From the NCBI GenBank assembly GCA_964291465.2, contig OZ219942.1, positions 186,001 through 250,000 on the forward strand: a stretch of DNA of 64,000 nt, in the 5' to 3' direction. This DNA is from JAGWBJ01 sp964291465. Lineage in GTDB: Bacteria; Chloroflexota; Dehalococcoidia; Lucifugimonadales; JAGWBF01. Position 1 is the stretch's first letter. Every line of letters begins with the position of its first letter. Shown here one piece after another: positions 56,049 through 63,933 of the stretch. The position numbers and the translations under genes were made by a program. Under the pieces are notes generated by a model that saw only the letters and a program-made list of their open reading frames with translations, was not told the DNA's origin and did not search any database.

Positions 56049-56996
56049 ATGACGTTACCTTCGGGAGCCGTTTGGCAGATACCCGAGCCCCTCTCATCTC
56101 ACGGGGTTTGCGTGGACGATGACACCGTCATAGTCCTGAGGCAACACGGGAACCCGGAGGGTCCTCGGCTCGTCCTGAGTCATGGAAACGGCTTGGCCAG
56201 CGACCTCTACTACCCGTTCTGGTCGCTCCTGGCCCTCGACTTCGACCTCGTGGTATACGACCTGAGGAACCACGGCTGGAACGAAGTCGGAGCCCTGGAG
56301 AAGCACAGCGTACAGGCGTTCGCCCAAGACCATGACCGCATCGCCGAGGCTGTCGACAGTCTCTACGGCCGGAAGCCCACGGTGGGCGTATTCCACTCGA
56401 TTTCAGCCCTGGCCGGGCTGCACCTCCCATCCAGGGGCAGCAACTACTCCGCTCTGGTGCTCTTCACCCCGCCGCTGTGCAACCGTGGCCACAGCTACGG
56501 AGAATTCGAGCTGCGGTGCAGGCGTACGGGCAAAATGCTAAGGAACCGTGCAACGCGGTTCCAGACCAGGGAGGAGCTTTCGGACCTTCACGCCTACCTG
56601 CCCTACTTCCAGCGGGCCGTCCCGGGCGTGCTGGATCTCGTGGCCAGGACGACCCTCCGGGAGGCCGGGGCCGGGCAGGGCTACGAGCTCCGATGCCCGC
56701 GCGAGTACGAAGCGCAGATCTGGGATGAAGCTTCGGTGCCAGCCGTGTCGGTCGACTTCGGCTCACTCCGATGTCCCACCAAGATCATTGGGTCCGACCC
56801 CGCCCTGGACCCGGACCGTCCGAGGTTCGACTTTGCTGAGGCCGACGCGGCGGGTGTAGGCCACGAGCTAGTCCCCGGTACGTCGCACTTCCTGCAGCTC
56901 GAGGAGCCGGAGGAGTGCGCGGCGACTATGCTGAGGTTCCTCGAACGGCTCGGCATCGTCGAGTCTCCGTTGATTCCAAGAGGGTCTGCGACATGA
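56049..56996 (+). CDS. Alpha/beta-hydrolase
   Basis: A 315-aa alpha/beta-hydrolase. LVLSHGNGLAS (residues 42-52) is the oxyanion strand; VYDLRNHGWN follows; the nucleophile elbow reads VGVFHSISALAG, where Ser replaces the usual second Gly; and the His is in VPGTSHFLQLEEPEE near the C-terminus. All three catalytic positions are plausible, so an esterase, lactonase or similar is likely. It is the last gene of the putative island, 87 bp from tRNA-Gly. The gap 55841-56048 upstream has no gene and no clear promoter. Confidence 0.8.
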   Translation: MTLPSGAVWQIPEPLSSHGVCVDDDTVIVLRQHGNPEGPRLVLSHGNGLASDLYYPFWSLLALDFDLVVYDLRNHGWNEVGALEKHSVQAFAQDHDRIAEAVDSLYGRKPTVGVFHSISALAGLHLPSRGSNYSALVLFTPPLCNRGHSYGEFELRCRRTGKMLRNRATRFQTREELSDLHAYLPYFQRAVPGVLDLVARTTLREAGAGQGYELRCPREYEAQIWDEASVPAVSVDFGSLRCPTKIIGSDPALDPDRPRFDFAEADAAGVGHELVPGTSHFLQLEEPEECAATMLRFLERLGIVESPLIPRGSAT

Positions 56997-57082
56997 CACT
57001 CTCGAAGCCGGAGTACGAAGCCTAGGAAGACCGACGGGAAGGGAACATGGGCGCACGGCTGGTCATATAGTCAAAGGAGGTC

Positions 57083-57099
57083 TGGAGCGGAAGACGGGA
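57083..57099 (-). repeat. Proximal attachment-like repeat (3' end of intact tRNA-Gly)
   Basis: The 17 bp that recur at 51445-51461. It is part of the T-arm/acceptor end and CCA of tRNA-Gly, the usual place for tRNA-targeting integrases. Confidence 0.6.
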
Positions 57100-57157
57100 T
57101 TCGAACCCGCGACCCTCTCCTTGGCAAGGAGATGCTCTACCACTGAGCCACTTCCGC
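57083..57157 (-). tRNA. tRNA-Gly (GCC), CCA encoded
   Basis: The minus strand folds into a full cloverleaf: 7-bp acceptor stem (GCGGAAG with CTTCCGC), D arm GCTC/GAGC, anticodon stem TCTCC/GGAGA with loop TTGCCAA (anticodon GCC), T arm GCGGG/CCCGT with TTCGAAT, discriminator U and encoded CCA (57083-57085). It is the second tRNA of a pair with tRNA-Phe, downstream of one promoter. Confidence 0.95.
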
Positions 57158-57185
57158 CCATGCCGCGCCTGGGCGCCGGAGGTCC

Positions 57186-57260
57186 TGGTGCCGAGGGGCG
57201 GAATCGAACCGCCGACACGTGGATTTTCAGTCCACTGCTCTACCTCTGAGCTACCTCGGC
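57186..57260 (-). tRNA. tRNA-Phe (GAA), CCA encoded
   Basis: The minus strand gives a cloverleaf with acceptor stem GCCGAGG/CCTCGGC, D arm GCTC/GAGC, anticodon stem GTGGA/TCCAC with loop CTGAAAA (anticodon GAA), T arm GGCGG/CCGCC with TTCGATT, discriminator A and encoded CCA (57186-57188). 28 bp separate it from tRNA-Gly. Confidence 0.95.
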
Positions 57261-57304
57261 CGGTCTCGATTCGCCGAACGATGGGGCCGACCCCAGTACC
57301 ATCA

Positions 57305-57333
57305 ATTATAGTTGCGGGGCCGGGTGTTTTCAA
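57305..57333 (-). promoter_or_regulatory. Promoter of the tRNA-Phe - tRNA-Gly operon
   Basis: Minus strand TTGAAA (57328-57333), 17 bp, TATAAT (57305-57310), 45 bp before the tRNA-Phe 5' end. One mismatch in twelve. Confidence 0.75.
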
Positions 57334-57372
57334 CCGAGGGGCAAGGAGCAAGGGGAGAAGGGCGGCGCCCGG

Positions 57373-58380
57373 TCAGACGTTCATCGCCTTTATGGACGCG
57401 ACGTCCGCCCGCTGGTCCAGCAGCTCCCGGAACCGCTCGACCTTTCGCGCGTGGTGGCAGGTGGAACGCTCCAGCAGGGTGTCCAGGGCCTGGGCCGCCG
57501 AGGGGGTGTCCTGGTCGACCACGAGCAGCGGGACCTCTCTCTGCCCGGCCTCGTGGTAGACGTACTGGATGGGCTCGTGCCCGCCGGTCAGTATCAGACA
57601 GGTGGCGGGACGCGACAGGGCGGCCATCTGTATGTCGGGCCGGTCGCCCCGAACGATGACGGCCTTGCTTTCCTTGCGCCCGAAATAGGTGTCGCCACTG
57701 TCCATTATGTTGCCGCCGATGAGGAGGTTCTCCACCAGGTCGCAGCCACGCTCCCGGCCCATGACCCACCGGCCTCCCAGGTGCTCGGCGATCTGGCCCA
57801 CGGTCACGGACAGCATGGTCCTGTCCTCGGGGATGGCCCCAAGGAACTCGATGCCCCTTGCCCGCACGGCCGGGGATATCTCTTGGAGGGCCTCTCGCTC
57901 CCTGTAACGGGTGACCAGGTTGACGAGGACCCCCGCCAGCCTTTGGCCGAAGGGCTCGCACAGGGCGAGGACCTTGTCGCCACTCAACTCCTTCTCGTAA
58001 CGCACCACCAGGAGCACGTCGGCGTCGACTGCCTGGGCCAGTCTCACGACCGGGTCCCCGTCTTCCGGCGTCATGGAGAGGCTGGGGCCCTCCACGATGG
58101 TGAGGTCGGCGCTTCCCGCCAGGTCCTGGACGGCGGAGGCTATGCGGTCCATGTCCTCGTCTCCCTGGCCGGAGAGGGGCAGGGATGCGGGGGCGGCCTC
58201 GGCCTGGGGAAGGGCGTCGGCGGACAGAAACTCCACGTCGGGGTCCGCGCCGGCGGAGGAGGACAGGGGCTTGAAGTAGGCCACCCTCTGCCCGGCCTCC
58301 CTCATCCGGGAGGCCAGGGCGGCGGCCAGGGCCGTCTTGCCGGACCGAGGCCGGTCCGAGGCTATGTAGAGGACGGGCAC
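57373..58380 (-). CDS. BioD-like P-loop / DRTGG-domain protein (phosphotransacetylase N-terminal-like)
   Basis: A 335-aa two-domain protein. Residues 1-200 are a dethiobiotin-synthetase-like P-loop NTPase: VLYIASDRPRSGKTALAAAL with the Walker A lysine, VAYFKPL and TIVEGPSL. Residues about 210-320 are a DRTGG domain (GNIMDSGDTYFGRKESKAVIVRGDRPDIQMAAL). The same pair stands at the N-terminus of many phosphotransacetylases, where it regulates the enzyme; the catalytic Pta domain is absent here. GTG at 58380 has GAGAGG seven bases upstream. Likely a nucleotide-sensing regulator of acyl-phosphate or carbon metabolism. It follows the aldehyde dehydrogenase on the same strand by 63 bp. Confidence 0.83.
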   Translation of the reverse strand: MPVLYIASDRPRSGKTALAAALASRMREAGQRVAYFKPLSSSAGADPDVEFLSADALPQAEAAPASLPLSGQGDEDMDRIASAVQDLAGSADLTIVEGPSLSMTPEDGDPVVRLAQAVDADVLLVVRYEKELSGDKVLALCEPFGQRLAGVLVNLVTRYREREALQEISPAVRARGIEFLGAIPEDRTMLSVTVGQIAEHLGGRWVMGRERGCDLVENLLIGGNIMDSGDTYFGRKESKAVIVRGDRPDIQMAALSRPATCLILTGGHEPIQYVYHEAGQREVPLLVVDQDTPSAAQALDTLLERSTCHHARKVERFRELLDQRADVASIKAMNV

Positions 58381-58443
58381 GCGGGCACCTCTCGATGGGT
58401 TGGCCTGTATCTTAACACAGGGGCCATGCCCCATCACGGGCCT

Positions 58444-59931
58444 TCATATGAACTTGGCCTGGGCCCTGGCGCCTGCGTAGTCGATGTACACGGTGACCAC
58501 CTCGCTGAAGAAGTTGAGAGCCTCGGTGCCCTGCTCCCTGGCGCCGGCCCCCGACGCCTTGAGTCCGCCGAAGGGCAGGTGGACCTCGCCGCCCAGGGTG
58601 GGCGCGTTGACGTGCACGATCCCGGCCTCGACCTGCTCGGCGTAGCGGAACGCCCGGGTCAGGTCCCTGGTGTAGATGGAGGACGAGAGCCCGAACTTGA
58701 CGTTGTTGGCCAGCTCGATGGCCTCCTCCAGGTCCTGGGCCTTGAAGACCGTCAGGACGGGCCCGAATATCTCCTCCTGGGCGATGCGCATGTCGGGGGA
58801 CACGTCGGTGAAGATGGTCGGCTGGACGTAGTAACCCCCGTCATACCCGGGCCCCGTCACGGGATGGCCTCCGTAGGCCAGCCGGGCTCCCTCCTCGGCG
58901 CCGATGCCGATGTACCCCATCACCGTGTCGAACTGGTCCTGACTGGACAGGGGGCCGACGGTCACGCTCTCGTCCATGCCGTCGCCCACCTTCAGGGCGT
59001 CGGTCCGCCGGATGAGCTCGTCCATGAAGGAGTCGTAGACCGAGGCCTCCACGATGGCCCTGCTGGTGGCGGTGCAGCGCTGTCCCGTGGAGCCGAAGGC
59101 CCCCTGGACTATACCGGCCAGGGTCTTGTCCATGTCGGCGTCCTCCAGGACGATGACGGCGTTCTTGCCGCCCATCTCGGCCTGGACCTTCTTGAGTGTG
59201 CGGGCCCCCTGGGTGTAGATGCCCGACCCGATCTCCGTTGACCCGGTGAAGGAGATGCCGTTGACCTTGGGGTGGGACACCAGGGCGTCGCCGATGACGC
59301 CGCCGGGCCCCGTTATCATGTTCAACACGCCCGGGGGAATCCCCGCGTCCTCGAACACCTTCATCAGCTTCACGGCGCTGAGGGGAGTCGAGGAGGCGGG
59401 CTTGAACACCAGGGTGTTGCCGCATATGAGGGCGGGGGCCATCTTCCACGCCGGGATGGCGATGGGGAAGTTCCACGGGGTGATTATGCCCACCACGCCC
59501 AGGGGTCTCCTGGTGGTGTACGCAACGGTATCGGGTATCTCCGACGGCGTGGTGTAGCCGAACAGCCTGCGGCCCTCGCCTGCGGCGTACTCGGTGATGT
59601 TCATCGCCCGCTTCACCTCGCCCCGGGCGTCGGGAAGGGGCTTCCCTTCCTCCAGGGTGATGGTGCGGGCAATCTCCTCCGCGCGCTGGCGCATGATCTC
59701 CAGGGCGCGGTACAGCACCTCGGCGCGCTGGGGGGCCGGCGTGGCGGTCCAGCCGGGCAGGGCTTCCGCCGCGGCTTCGACGGCGGCGTGGACGTCCTCG
59801 CCGGCAGACGTCTGGAACTCCCCCAGCACCTGGCCCTTTCTGGCGGGGTTGGTGATGGTGTAGGTGCGGCCCGATGAAGACTCGACCCACTTGCCGCCTA
59901 TGTGATTGAGGTGGGTCTCGACGTCGGCCAT
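58444..59931 (-). CDS. NAD(P)-dependent aldehyde dehydrogenase
   Basis: A 495-aa ALDH. The catalytic Cys is C286 in GSTGQRCTATSR, the general base is Glu252 in QAEMGGKNAVIVLEDAD, the cofactor loop is FTGSTEIG (228-235), and the substrate-entry TPWNFPIAIPAWK is at 151-163. QEEIFGPVLTVF and the C-terminal PFGGLKASGAGAREQG complete the family. The block order and length match semialdehyde dehydrogenases (alpha-ketoglutarate semialdehyde, succinate semialdehyde or vanillin type). GGAGG six bases before the ATG. The DRTGG gene follows; the ThDP operon is divergent. Confidence 0.92.
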   Translation of the reverse strand: MADVETHLNHIGGKWVESSSGRTYTITNPARKGQVLGEFQTSAGEDVHAAVEAAAEALPGWTATPAPQRAEVLYRALEIMRQRAEEIARTITLEEGKPLPDARGEVKRAMNITEYAAGEGRRLFGYTTPSEIPDTVAYTTRRPLGVVGIITPWNFPIAIPAWKMAPALICGNTLVFKPASSTPLSAVKLMKVFEDAGIPPGVLNMITGPGGVIGDALVSHPKVNGISFTGSTEIGSGIYTQGARTLKKVQAEMGGKNAVIVLEDADMDKTLAGIVQGAFGSTGQRCTATSRAIVEASVYDSFMDELIRRTDALKVGDGMDESVTVGPLSSQDQFDTVMGYIGIGAEEGARLAYGGHPVTGPGYDGGYYVQPTIFTDVSPDMRIAQEEIFGPVLTVFKAQDLEEAIELANNVKFGLSSSIYTRDLTRAFRYAEQVEAGIVHVNAPTLGGEVHLPFGGLKASGAGAREQGTEALNFFSEVVTVYIDYAGARAQAKFI

Positions 59932-60043
59932 GGCCTGCCTCCTCAGCGCGCCAAGAAGAGCGCTGGCTGGTCCGTGTTACCGCGACCCGCATACGGTACC
60001 ACAAGGCAGCCACCCAGGGAAAGGGATGGCCGGAGCGCTTCGA

Positions 60044-60072
60044 TTGACAGCCCCTCCGGGCGGCGATACAAT
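60044..60072 (+). promoter_or_regulatory. Near-consensus promoter of the decarboxylase-cyclase operon
   Basis: TTGACA (60044-60049), 17 bp, TACAAT (60067-60072). One mismatch in twelve, ideal spacing. The ATG at 60102 is 30 bp downstream. Confidence 0.75.
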
Positions 60073-60101
60073 CGCCGTGCCCGTCTCCCAGCCACACCGT
60101 C

Positions 60102-60614
60102 ATGCCTGTATCCGTCGCCAATTCCAGGCTCATCTACGACGTCCTCAAGTCCCTGGACGTGAGGCTCGTGTCGGCCCTGCCGGAGACGTGGCTGGTGCAC
60201 CTGATCCGCATGGCCGAAGACGACCCGGAGGTCACCCTGGTGCGGCTGAACAAGGAGGAGGAGGGGGTCGGCGTGTCGGCGGGCGCCCACTTCGCCGGGG
60301 TCAAGTCGGCCATGCTGATGCAGAACCACGGGTTCCTGGCATCGGTCAACGGCGTCGTCTCCCTGGCCCAGCTCTACCGCATCCCCCTGTTGATGCTCAT
60401 CAGCCACCGGGGAGAGATGGGCGAGCGGGACCCGTGGCAGACGGAGGGAGGGCTGGTGACCGAGCCGCTCCTGAGGGCCCTGGGCATCCCCTACCGCAAG
60501 CTCTCGGACCCGGACACCCTCGCCCGGGACATCGGCAGCGCCCAGACGCTGGCCGAGAGCTCCCTGAGGCCCGTCGCCCTCCTGATGACCCGGGAGCTGA
60601 TGTGGGAGGAGTGA
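60102..60614 (+). CDS. ThDP-dependent decarboxylase alpha subunit (sulfopyruvate/phosphonopyruvate decarboxylase ComD-like)
   Basis: A 170-aa PYR-domain subunit of a ThDP enzyme. The catalytic Glu is in RLNKEEEGVGVSAGAHFAG (about 48-66), where it activates the cofactor; MQNHGFLASVNG and PLLMLISHRGEMGERDPWQ are diagnostic of the sulfopyruvate/phosphonopyruvate decarboxylase group (ComD or the N-terminal half of Ppd). Substrate is a 3-substituted pyruvate. The beta subunit follows with one-base overlap (TGATG), so an alpha-beta complex is expected. Coenzyme M synthesis is unlikely in this context; phosphonate or sulfonate breakdown is more plausible. Confidence 0.85.
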   Translation: MPVSVANSRLIYDVLKSLDVRLVSALPETWLVHLIRMAEDDPEVTLVRLNKEEEGVGVSAGAHFAGVKSAMLMQNHGFLASVNGVVSLAQLYRIPLLMLISHRGEMGERDPWQTEGGLVTEPLLRALGIPYRKLSDPDTLARDIGSAQTLAESSLRPVALLMTRELMWEE

Positions 60615-61189
60615 TGCGGCGCGTCGACGCCCTGGAGGCCATCTACCCGCTGCTCCAGGACCGTATCGTGGTCACCAACATGGGCGCGGCGGCCGTGGAG
60701 CTGTACTCCCTGGGGCACCGGGAGAGCTTCTTCTACCTGGAGCACGCCATGGGGCTGGCCTCATCCATCGGGCTGGGCCTGGCCCTCTGCCTGCCCGCGC
60801 AGCCGGTGGTCGTGGTGGACGGGGACGGCTCCGTGCTGATGAACCTGGGGGGCCTAAGCACCCTGGCCAGGTACCGGCCCCCCAACCTGGTGCACGTCAT
60901 CTTCGACAATGAGAGCCTCCTCTCCGTGGGGGGATTTCCCACGGCGACGTCGACGGGCACAGACCTTGCCCACGTAGCCAGGGGGTCTGGCATCGAGCAC
61001 GTGGAGACGGTCCTCACCCTGAAGGACCTGAAGGGGGCCTTTTCCCGGGCCGTGGATGGGAGGGCAACCTCAGTGATCGTGGCCAAGGTGGAGGCGGTGG
61101 GGCCCCCGGGGTTCGCCATGGACGTGGGCCTCCTGGAGAACCGGTTCCAGTTCCAGCGCTACATCCAAGGACTGAGGACGGGACAATGA
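60614..61189 (+). CDS. ThDP-dependent decarboxylase beta subunit (ComE-like)
   Basis: A 191-aa PP-domain subunit. The ThDP/Mg motif runs from VVVDGDGSVLMNL (about 77-89) to the Asn in VIFDNESLLSVGG; AMGLASSIGLGLAL precedes it. The start at 60614 overlaps the alpha stop by one base; a GTG three bases earlier is possible. The cyclase gene overlaps its stop by four bases (ATGA). Together with the alpha subunit it forms one active site at the interface. In phosphonopyruvate decarboxylase the product is phosphonoacetaldehyde; with sulfopyruvate it is sulfoacetaldehyde. Confidence 0.87.
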   Translation: MRRVDALEAIYPLLQDRIVVTNMGAAAVELYSLGHRESFFYLEHAMGLASSIGLGLALCLPAQPVVVVDGDGSVLMNLGGLSTLARYRPPNLVHVIFDNESLLSVGGFPTATSTGTDLAHVARGSGIEHVETVLTLKDLKGAFSRAVDGRATSVIVAKVEAVGPPGFAMDVGLLENRFQFQRYIQGLRTGQ

Positions 61190-61965
61190 GCGACACCATC
61201 GACTCCCTGATCCAGGGCATACGGGGCGGAGGGCTCCGGGTCATCGACCTGACCCAGCCCCTGAACGCCGACACACCCATAATCGAGCTGCCCCCCCAGT
61301 GGGGCCAGACCCCGGGGTTCACCCTGAAGGAGATATCCCGCTACGACGAGAGGGGGCCCTTCTGGTACTGGAACTCCTTCGAGACGGGCGAGCACACGGG
61401 CACGCACCTGGACGCGCCGGCCCACTGGGCCACGGGCCGGGACAAGAGCACCGTGGACCGGATACCCGTGTCCAGCTTCATCGGGCCCGGGGTGGTCATC
61501 GAGATGCGGGAGGAGTGCCGCGCCAACCCCGACGCCCTGCTGACGCCGGACCACCTGCACCGGTGGGAGAGCCGCAACGGCGAGATACCGGCGGGCGCCT
61601 GGGTGCTGGCCCGCACGGGATGGGCCGAACGCTTCTCCGACCCCGTCGCCTACAAGAACGCGGGAGAGGACGGGATGCCCCACGTACCGGGCATCTCCAA
61701 GGAGGCGGCGGAGCTCCTGACCGAACAGCGGGACGTGCTGGGGGTGGGGGTGGAAACCGTGGGAACCGACGCGGGGATGGCCGGCACCTTCGACCCGCCC
61801 TTTCCCAACCACAACATCATGCACGGGGCGGGCCGCATGGGGCTCACCAGCCTGGCCAACCTGGACCAGCTACCCGAGGCCGGCTCGGTGGTCATAGCGC
61901 TGCCCCTCAAGATCGAGGACGGGTCCGGGTCACCCGCCCGGGTGATAGCCCTGGTGGGGGGGTAG
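61186..61965 (+). CDS. Cyclase-family hydrolase (kynurenine formamidase-like)
   Basis: A 259-aa cyclase-family protein. The metal-binding motif is complete: HTGTHLDAPAH with His70, His74, Asp76 and His80. VIDLTQPLNADTPI is the N-terminal strand, and NHNIMHGAGRMGLTSLANLDQLPEAG the C-terminal end that holds a further His and the lid. Relatives are arylformamidase (KynB), isatin hydrolase and polyketide cyclases, which hydrolyse formamides, lactams or lactones. Its ATG overlaps the beta subunit stop by four bases. The operon may first hydrolyse a cyclic amide or ester and then decarboxylate the oxo acid. Confidence 0.89.
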   Translation: MSDTIDSLIQGIRGGGLRVIDLTQPLNADTPIIELPPQWGQTPGFTLKEISRYDERGPFWYWNSFETGEHTGTHLDAPAHWATGRDKSTVDRIPVSSFIGPGVVIEMREECRANPDALLTPDHLHRWESRNGEIPAGAWVLARTGWAERFSDPVAYKNAGEDGMPHVPGISKEAAELLTEQRDVLGVGVETVGTDAGMAGTFDPPFPNHNIMHGAGRMGLTSLANLDQLPEAGSVVIALPLKIEDGSGSPARVIALVGG

Positions 61966-62006
61966 ACCAAGACCGCTAGCAGGATGAGTGTTCTGTAGCC
62001 TGAATG

Positions 62007-62037
62007 CGCAGGGGCGGGCCCGATGCCCGCCCCTGCG
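62007..62037. terminator. Strong hairpin between convergent genes
   Basis: A perfect 13-bp inverted repeat (CGCAGGGGCGGGC and complement) with a CCGAT loop lies between the cyclase gene and the convergent dienelactone hydrolase gene. No long T run on either side; probably a two-way terminator. Confidence 0.65.
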
Positions 62038-62061
62038 TGCTCCCGTCCAGTCCTCGAGAGG

Positions 62062-62847
62062 TCAGGCCGCGGCCTTGACCGGCGCCAGGTACTTGGCGAA
62101 CCAGCCCAGGGTCTTCTCCCAGGCGTCCTTGGCCGACGCCTCGTGGTAGCTGTCCCGTTCGTCGCAGAAGAAGCCGTGGCCGGCTCCCTGGTACATGTGG
62201 GACTCGAAGGTCTTCCCAGCCGCCTTCATGGCGGCCTCGATCTTGCTCACGTCGTCGGGCGTGGGGTTGGCGTCCTGGTCCCCGAACAGGCCCAGCATCG
62301 GGCAGCTCACCTGGGCGGTCCGCTCGAAGGGGGTCGGCCCCGTGCCCCAGATGGCCATGGTGTTGCCGCCGTAGAAGTTCACCGCCGCCGACAGCCCCTT
62401 GCACGCGGCCGCCGCCAGGTAGGTGATGCGCCCCCCGGCGCAGAACCCCACGATGCCGATCTTGTCGTTGACCACCCGGGGGTGGTTGCGCAGCCAGTCG
62501 ATGGTGGTCTGAATGTCCAGGATCAGCTCCTGGTCCTTCCAGCGGCCCACCGCCGCGTTCCTCTCGTCGCCGTCGGGGGCCCCGGGATATCCGAACTCGG
62601 GGTTGGTGCCCCGGACCTCCTCGTTGGCGCCCACCCGGTGGAACAGGGCGGGCGCGACTGCGAAGTATCCCGCGGCGGCGAAGCGGTCGGCCACGTTCTG
62701 GATGTGGTGGTTGACCCCGAACACCTCCTGGATCACTATGACCGCCGGATGCCTTCCCGGCTCGTTGGGCTGGGCGACGTAGGTCGCCATGTCGTCCAGC
62801 AGGGTGCCTCCGGACTCCACTCTCTGGATCTCCCAAAAGGATGCCAT
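62062..62847 (-). CDS. Dienelactone hydrolase family protein
   Basis: A 261-aa DLH. The nucleophile is Cys136 in GIVGFCAGGRIT; Glu41 (IQEVFGVN) is the conserved glutamate that activates it; the acid is in LGLFGDQDANP and the His in YQGAGHGFFCDERDSYH. Gene length is typical of carboxymethylenebutenolidase and related esterases of aromatic or chloroaromatic degradation. ATG at 62847 with AAAGGAGA five bases upstream; the upstream open frame to 62928 contains the promoter and is not coding. It is convergent with the cyclase operon. Confidence 0.9.
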   Translation of the reverse strand: MASFWEIQRVESGGTLLDDMATYVAQPNEPGRHPAVIVIQEVFGVNHHIQNVADRFAAAGYFAVAPALFHRVGANEEVRGTNPEFGYPGAPDGDERNAAVGRWKDQELILDIQTTIDWLRNHPRVVNDKIGIVGFCAGGRITYLAAAACKGLSAAVNFYGGNTMAIWGTGPTPFERTAQVSCPMLGLFGDQDANPTPDDVSKIEAAMKAAGKTFESHMYQGAGHGFFCDERDSYHEASAKDAWEKTLGWFAKYLAPVKAAA

Positions 62848-62899
62848 CCGATTCTCCTTTCGCGGTAGTTTAGGTTTCCTGACCCCTTGGTTTGGAGGG

Positions 62900-62928
62900 A
62901 TTTTAGCAGAACGACCCCTGCTATTCAA
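62900..62928 (-). promoter_or_regulatory. Promoter of the dienelactone hydrolase gene
   Basis: Minus strand TTGAAT (62923-62928), 17 bp, TAAAAT (62900-62905), 53 bp before the ATG. Confidence 0.65.
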
Positions 62929-62946
62929 CCTGACAGGACTCTGCCG

Positions 62947-63933
62947 CTAGAGGAGCCTGCCCGCCGCCCGCCAGGCCAGGGCGGCCGCGCCCAGCAGGCC
63001 CACGTCGTCCCCCAGGGGGCTCACCTCCAGCCTGTAGCCCAACCGGTGGACGTGGGGCATGGTGTGGCCGCGGACGTAGTCCTCCACGTCGGGACGCAGG
63101 TACTCCCAGTTCTGGGTGACGGCGCCCCCCAGGACTATGACGTCGGGGTCCAGAACGTGGAGGACGTTGACCAGTCCGGCCCCAAGGGCCCGGGAGACTC
63201 CCTGCAGGATATCCTCCGCCAGCGGGTCGCCCCGCCCGGCCGCGTCGAACACCATGGCCGCGGTCGCACGGTCCGGGTCGCCGCCGGCGGCCTCGGCAAC
63301 GAGGGACCGGGGCGCTTCCGGCAGGCGCTCCCGGGCAATGCGCGCGATGCCCGAGCCCGAGGCCATCTCCTCCAGGCAGCCCGAGCCGCCGCACTTGCAC
63401 CGCACGCCGTTCCAGTCGATGGTCATGTGCCCGACCTCGCCGGCCATTCCGTGTGCCCCCCACAGGGGCTGTCCCGCAACGACGATGCCCGCGCCTATGC
63501 CCGTGCTGACGGTTATGTACACCAGCATCTCCGCCCCCGCGCCCGCGCCGTAGACGTACTCGCCCAGCGCGGCCAGTGTCGCGTCGTTGCCGGTGACGAC
63601 GGGCCACCGTAGCCTGCCGCCCCACAGGGCCTTGAAAGACACCCCGTCCAGGTCGGGGATGTTGGGCGGCCTGTACATGGTCCCGGTCTCAGGGTCCACG
63701 GGCCCGGCAAGGCCCAGGCCGACGCCCGCCACCGGCATCCCTACCGCGCGGGAGATGCCCTCGTCCAGGGCCGCCTCCACGTTGCGGAGGACGGCCTCCT
63801 TGCCCTCCCGGGAGCCCGTCGGCCGGCGCTCACGCCACACCACCCGGCCCGCCAGGTCCACGATGGCCACCCTGACCCAGCTGCCGCCCAGGTCCATGGC
63901 GATGACCACCTCGCCCTCCCCAGCCCTAGCCAT
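62947..63933 (-). CDS. ROK-family sugar kinase (glucokinase-like)
   Basis: A 328-aa ROK kinase. The phosphate motif is AMDLGGSWVRVAIVD at the N-terminus; NDATLAALGE holds the catalytic Asp; STGIGAGIV and GEVGHMTID precede the ROK zinc motif CKCGGSGCLEE. It phosphorylates glucose or another hexose with ATP. No DNA-binding N-terminus, so it is an enzyme, not a repressor. Its ATG overlaps the end of the upstream gene by eight bases, so they form an operon. Substrate could also be N-acetylglucosamine or mannose. Confidence 0.92.
   Translation of the reverse strand: MARAGEGEVVIAMDLGGSWVRVAIVDLAGRVVWRERRPTGSREGKEAVLRNVEAALDEGISRAVGMPVAGVGLGLAGPVDPETGTMYRPPNIPDLDGVSFKALWGGRLRWPVVTGNDATLAALGEYVYGAGAGAEMLVYITVSTGIGAGIVVAGQPLWGAHGMAGEVGHMTIDWNGVRCKCGGSGCLEEMASGSGIARIARERLPEAPRSLVAEAAGGDPDRATAAMVFDAAGRGDPLAEDILQGVSRALGAGLVNVLHVLDPDVIVLGGAVTQNWEYLRPDVEDYVRGHTMPHVHRLGYRLEVSPLGDDVGLLGAAALAWRAAGRLL

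Larger units (their letters stand above)
51445..57099. mobile_element. Putative small genomic island at the 3' end of tRNA-Gly
   Basis: An identical 17-bp sequence lies at 51445-51461 and at 57083-57099; the second copy is the 3' end (with CCA) of the intact tRNA-Gly gene. The two copies have the same orientation, as expected for attL and attR. Between them are five genes: a membrane protein, a cytochrome P450, a second NCS2-fusion permease, a DUF1330 protein and an alpha/beta-hydrolase. Codon use here looks less G+C-extreme than in the neighbouring DNA. No integrase is found, so the element would be a decayed or mobilised one. A chance tRNA fragment cannot be excluded. Confidence 0.5.

Noticed and set aside
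57373..58380. Calling this gene a phosphotransacetylase
   Set aside because: Only the P-loop and DRTGG parts are present; the catalytic PTA domain is missing.
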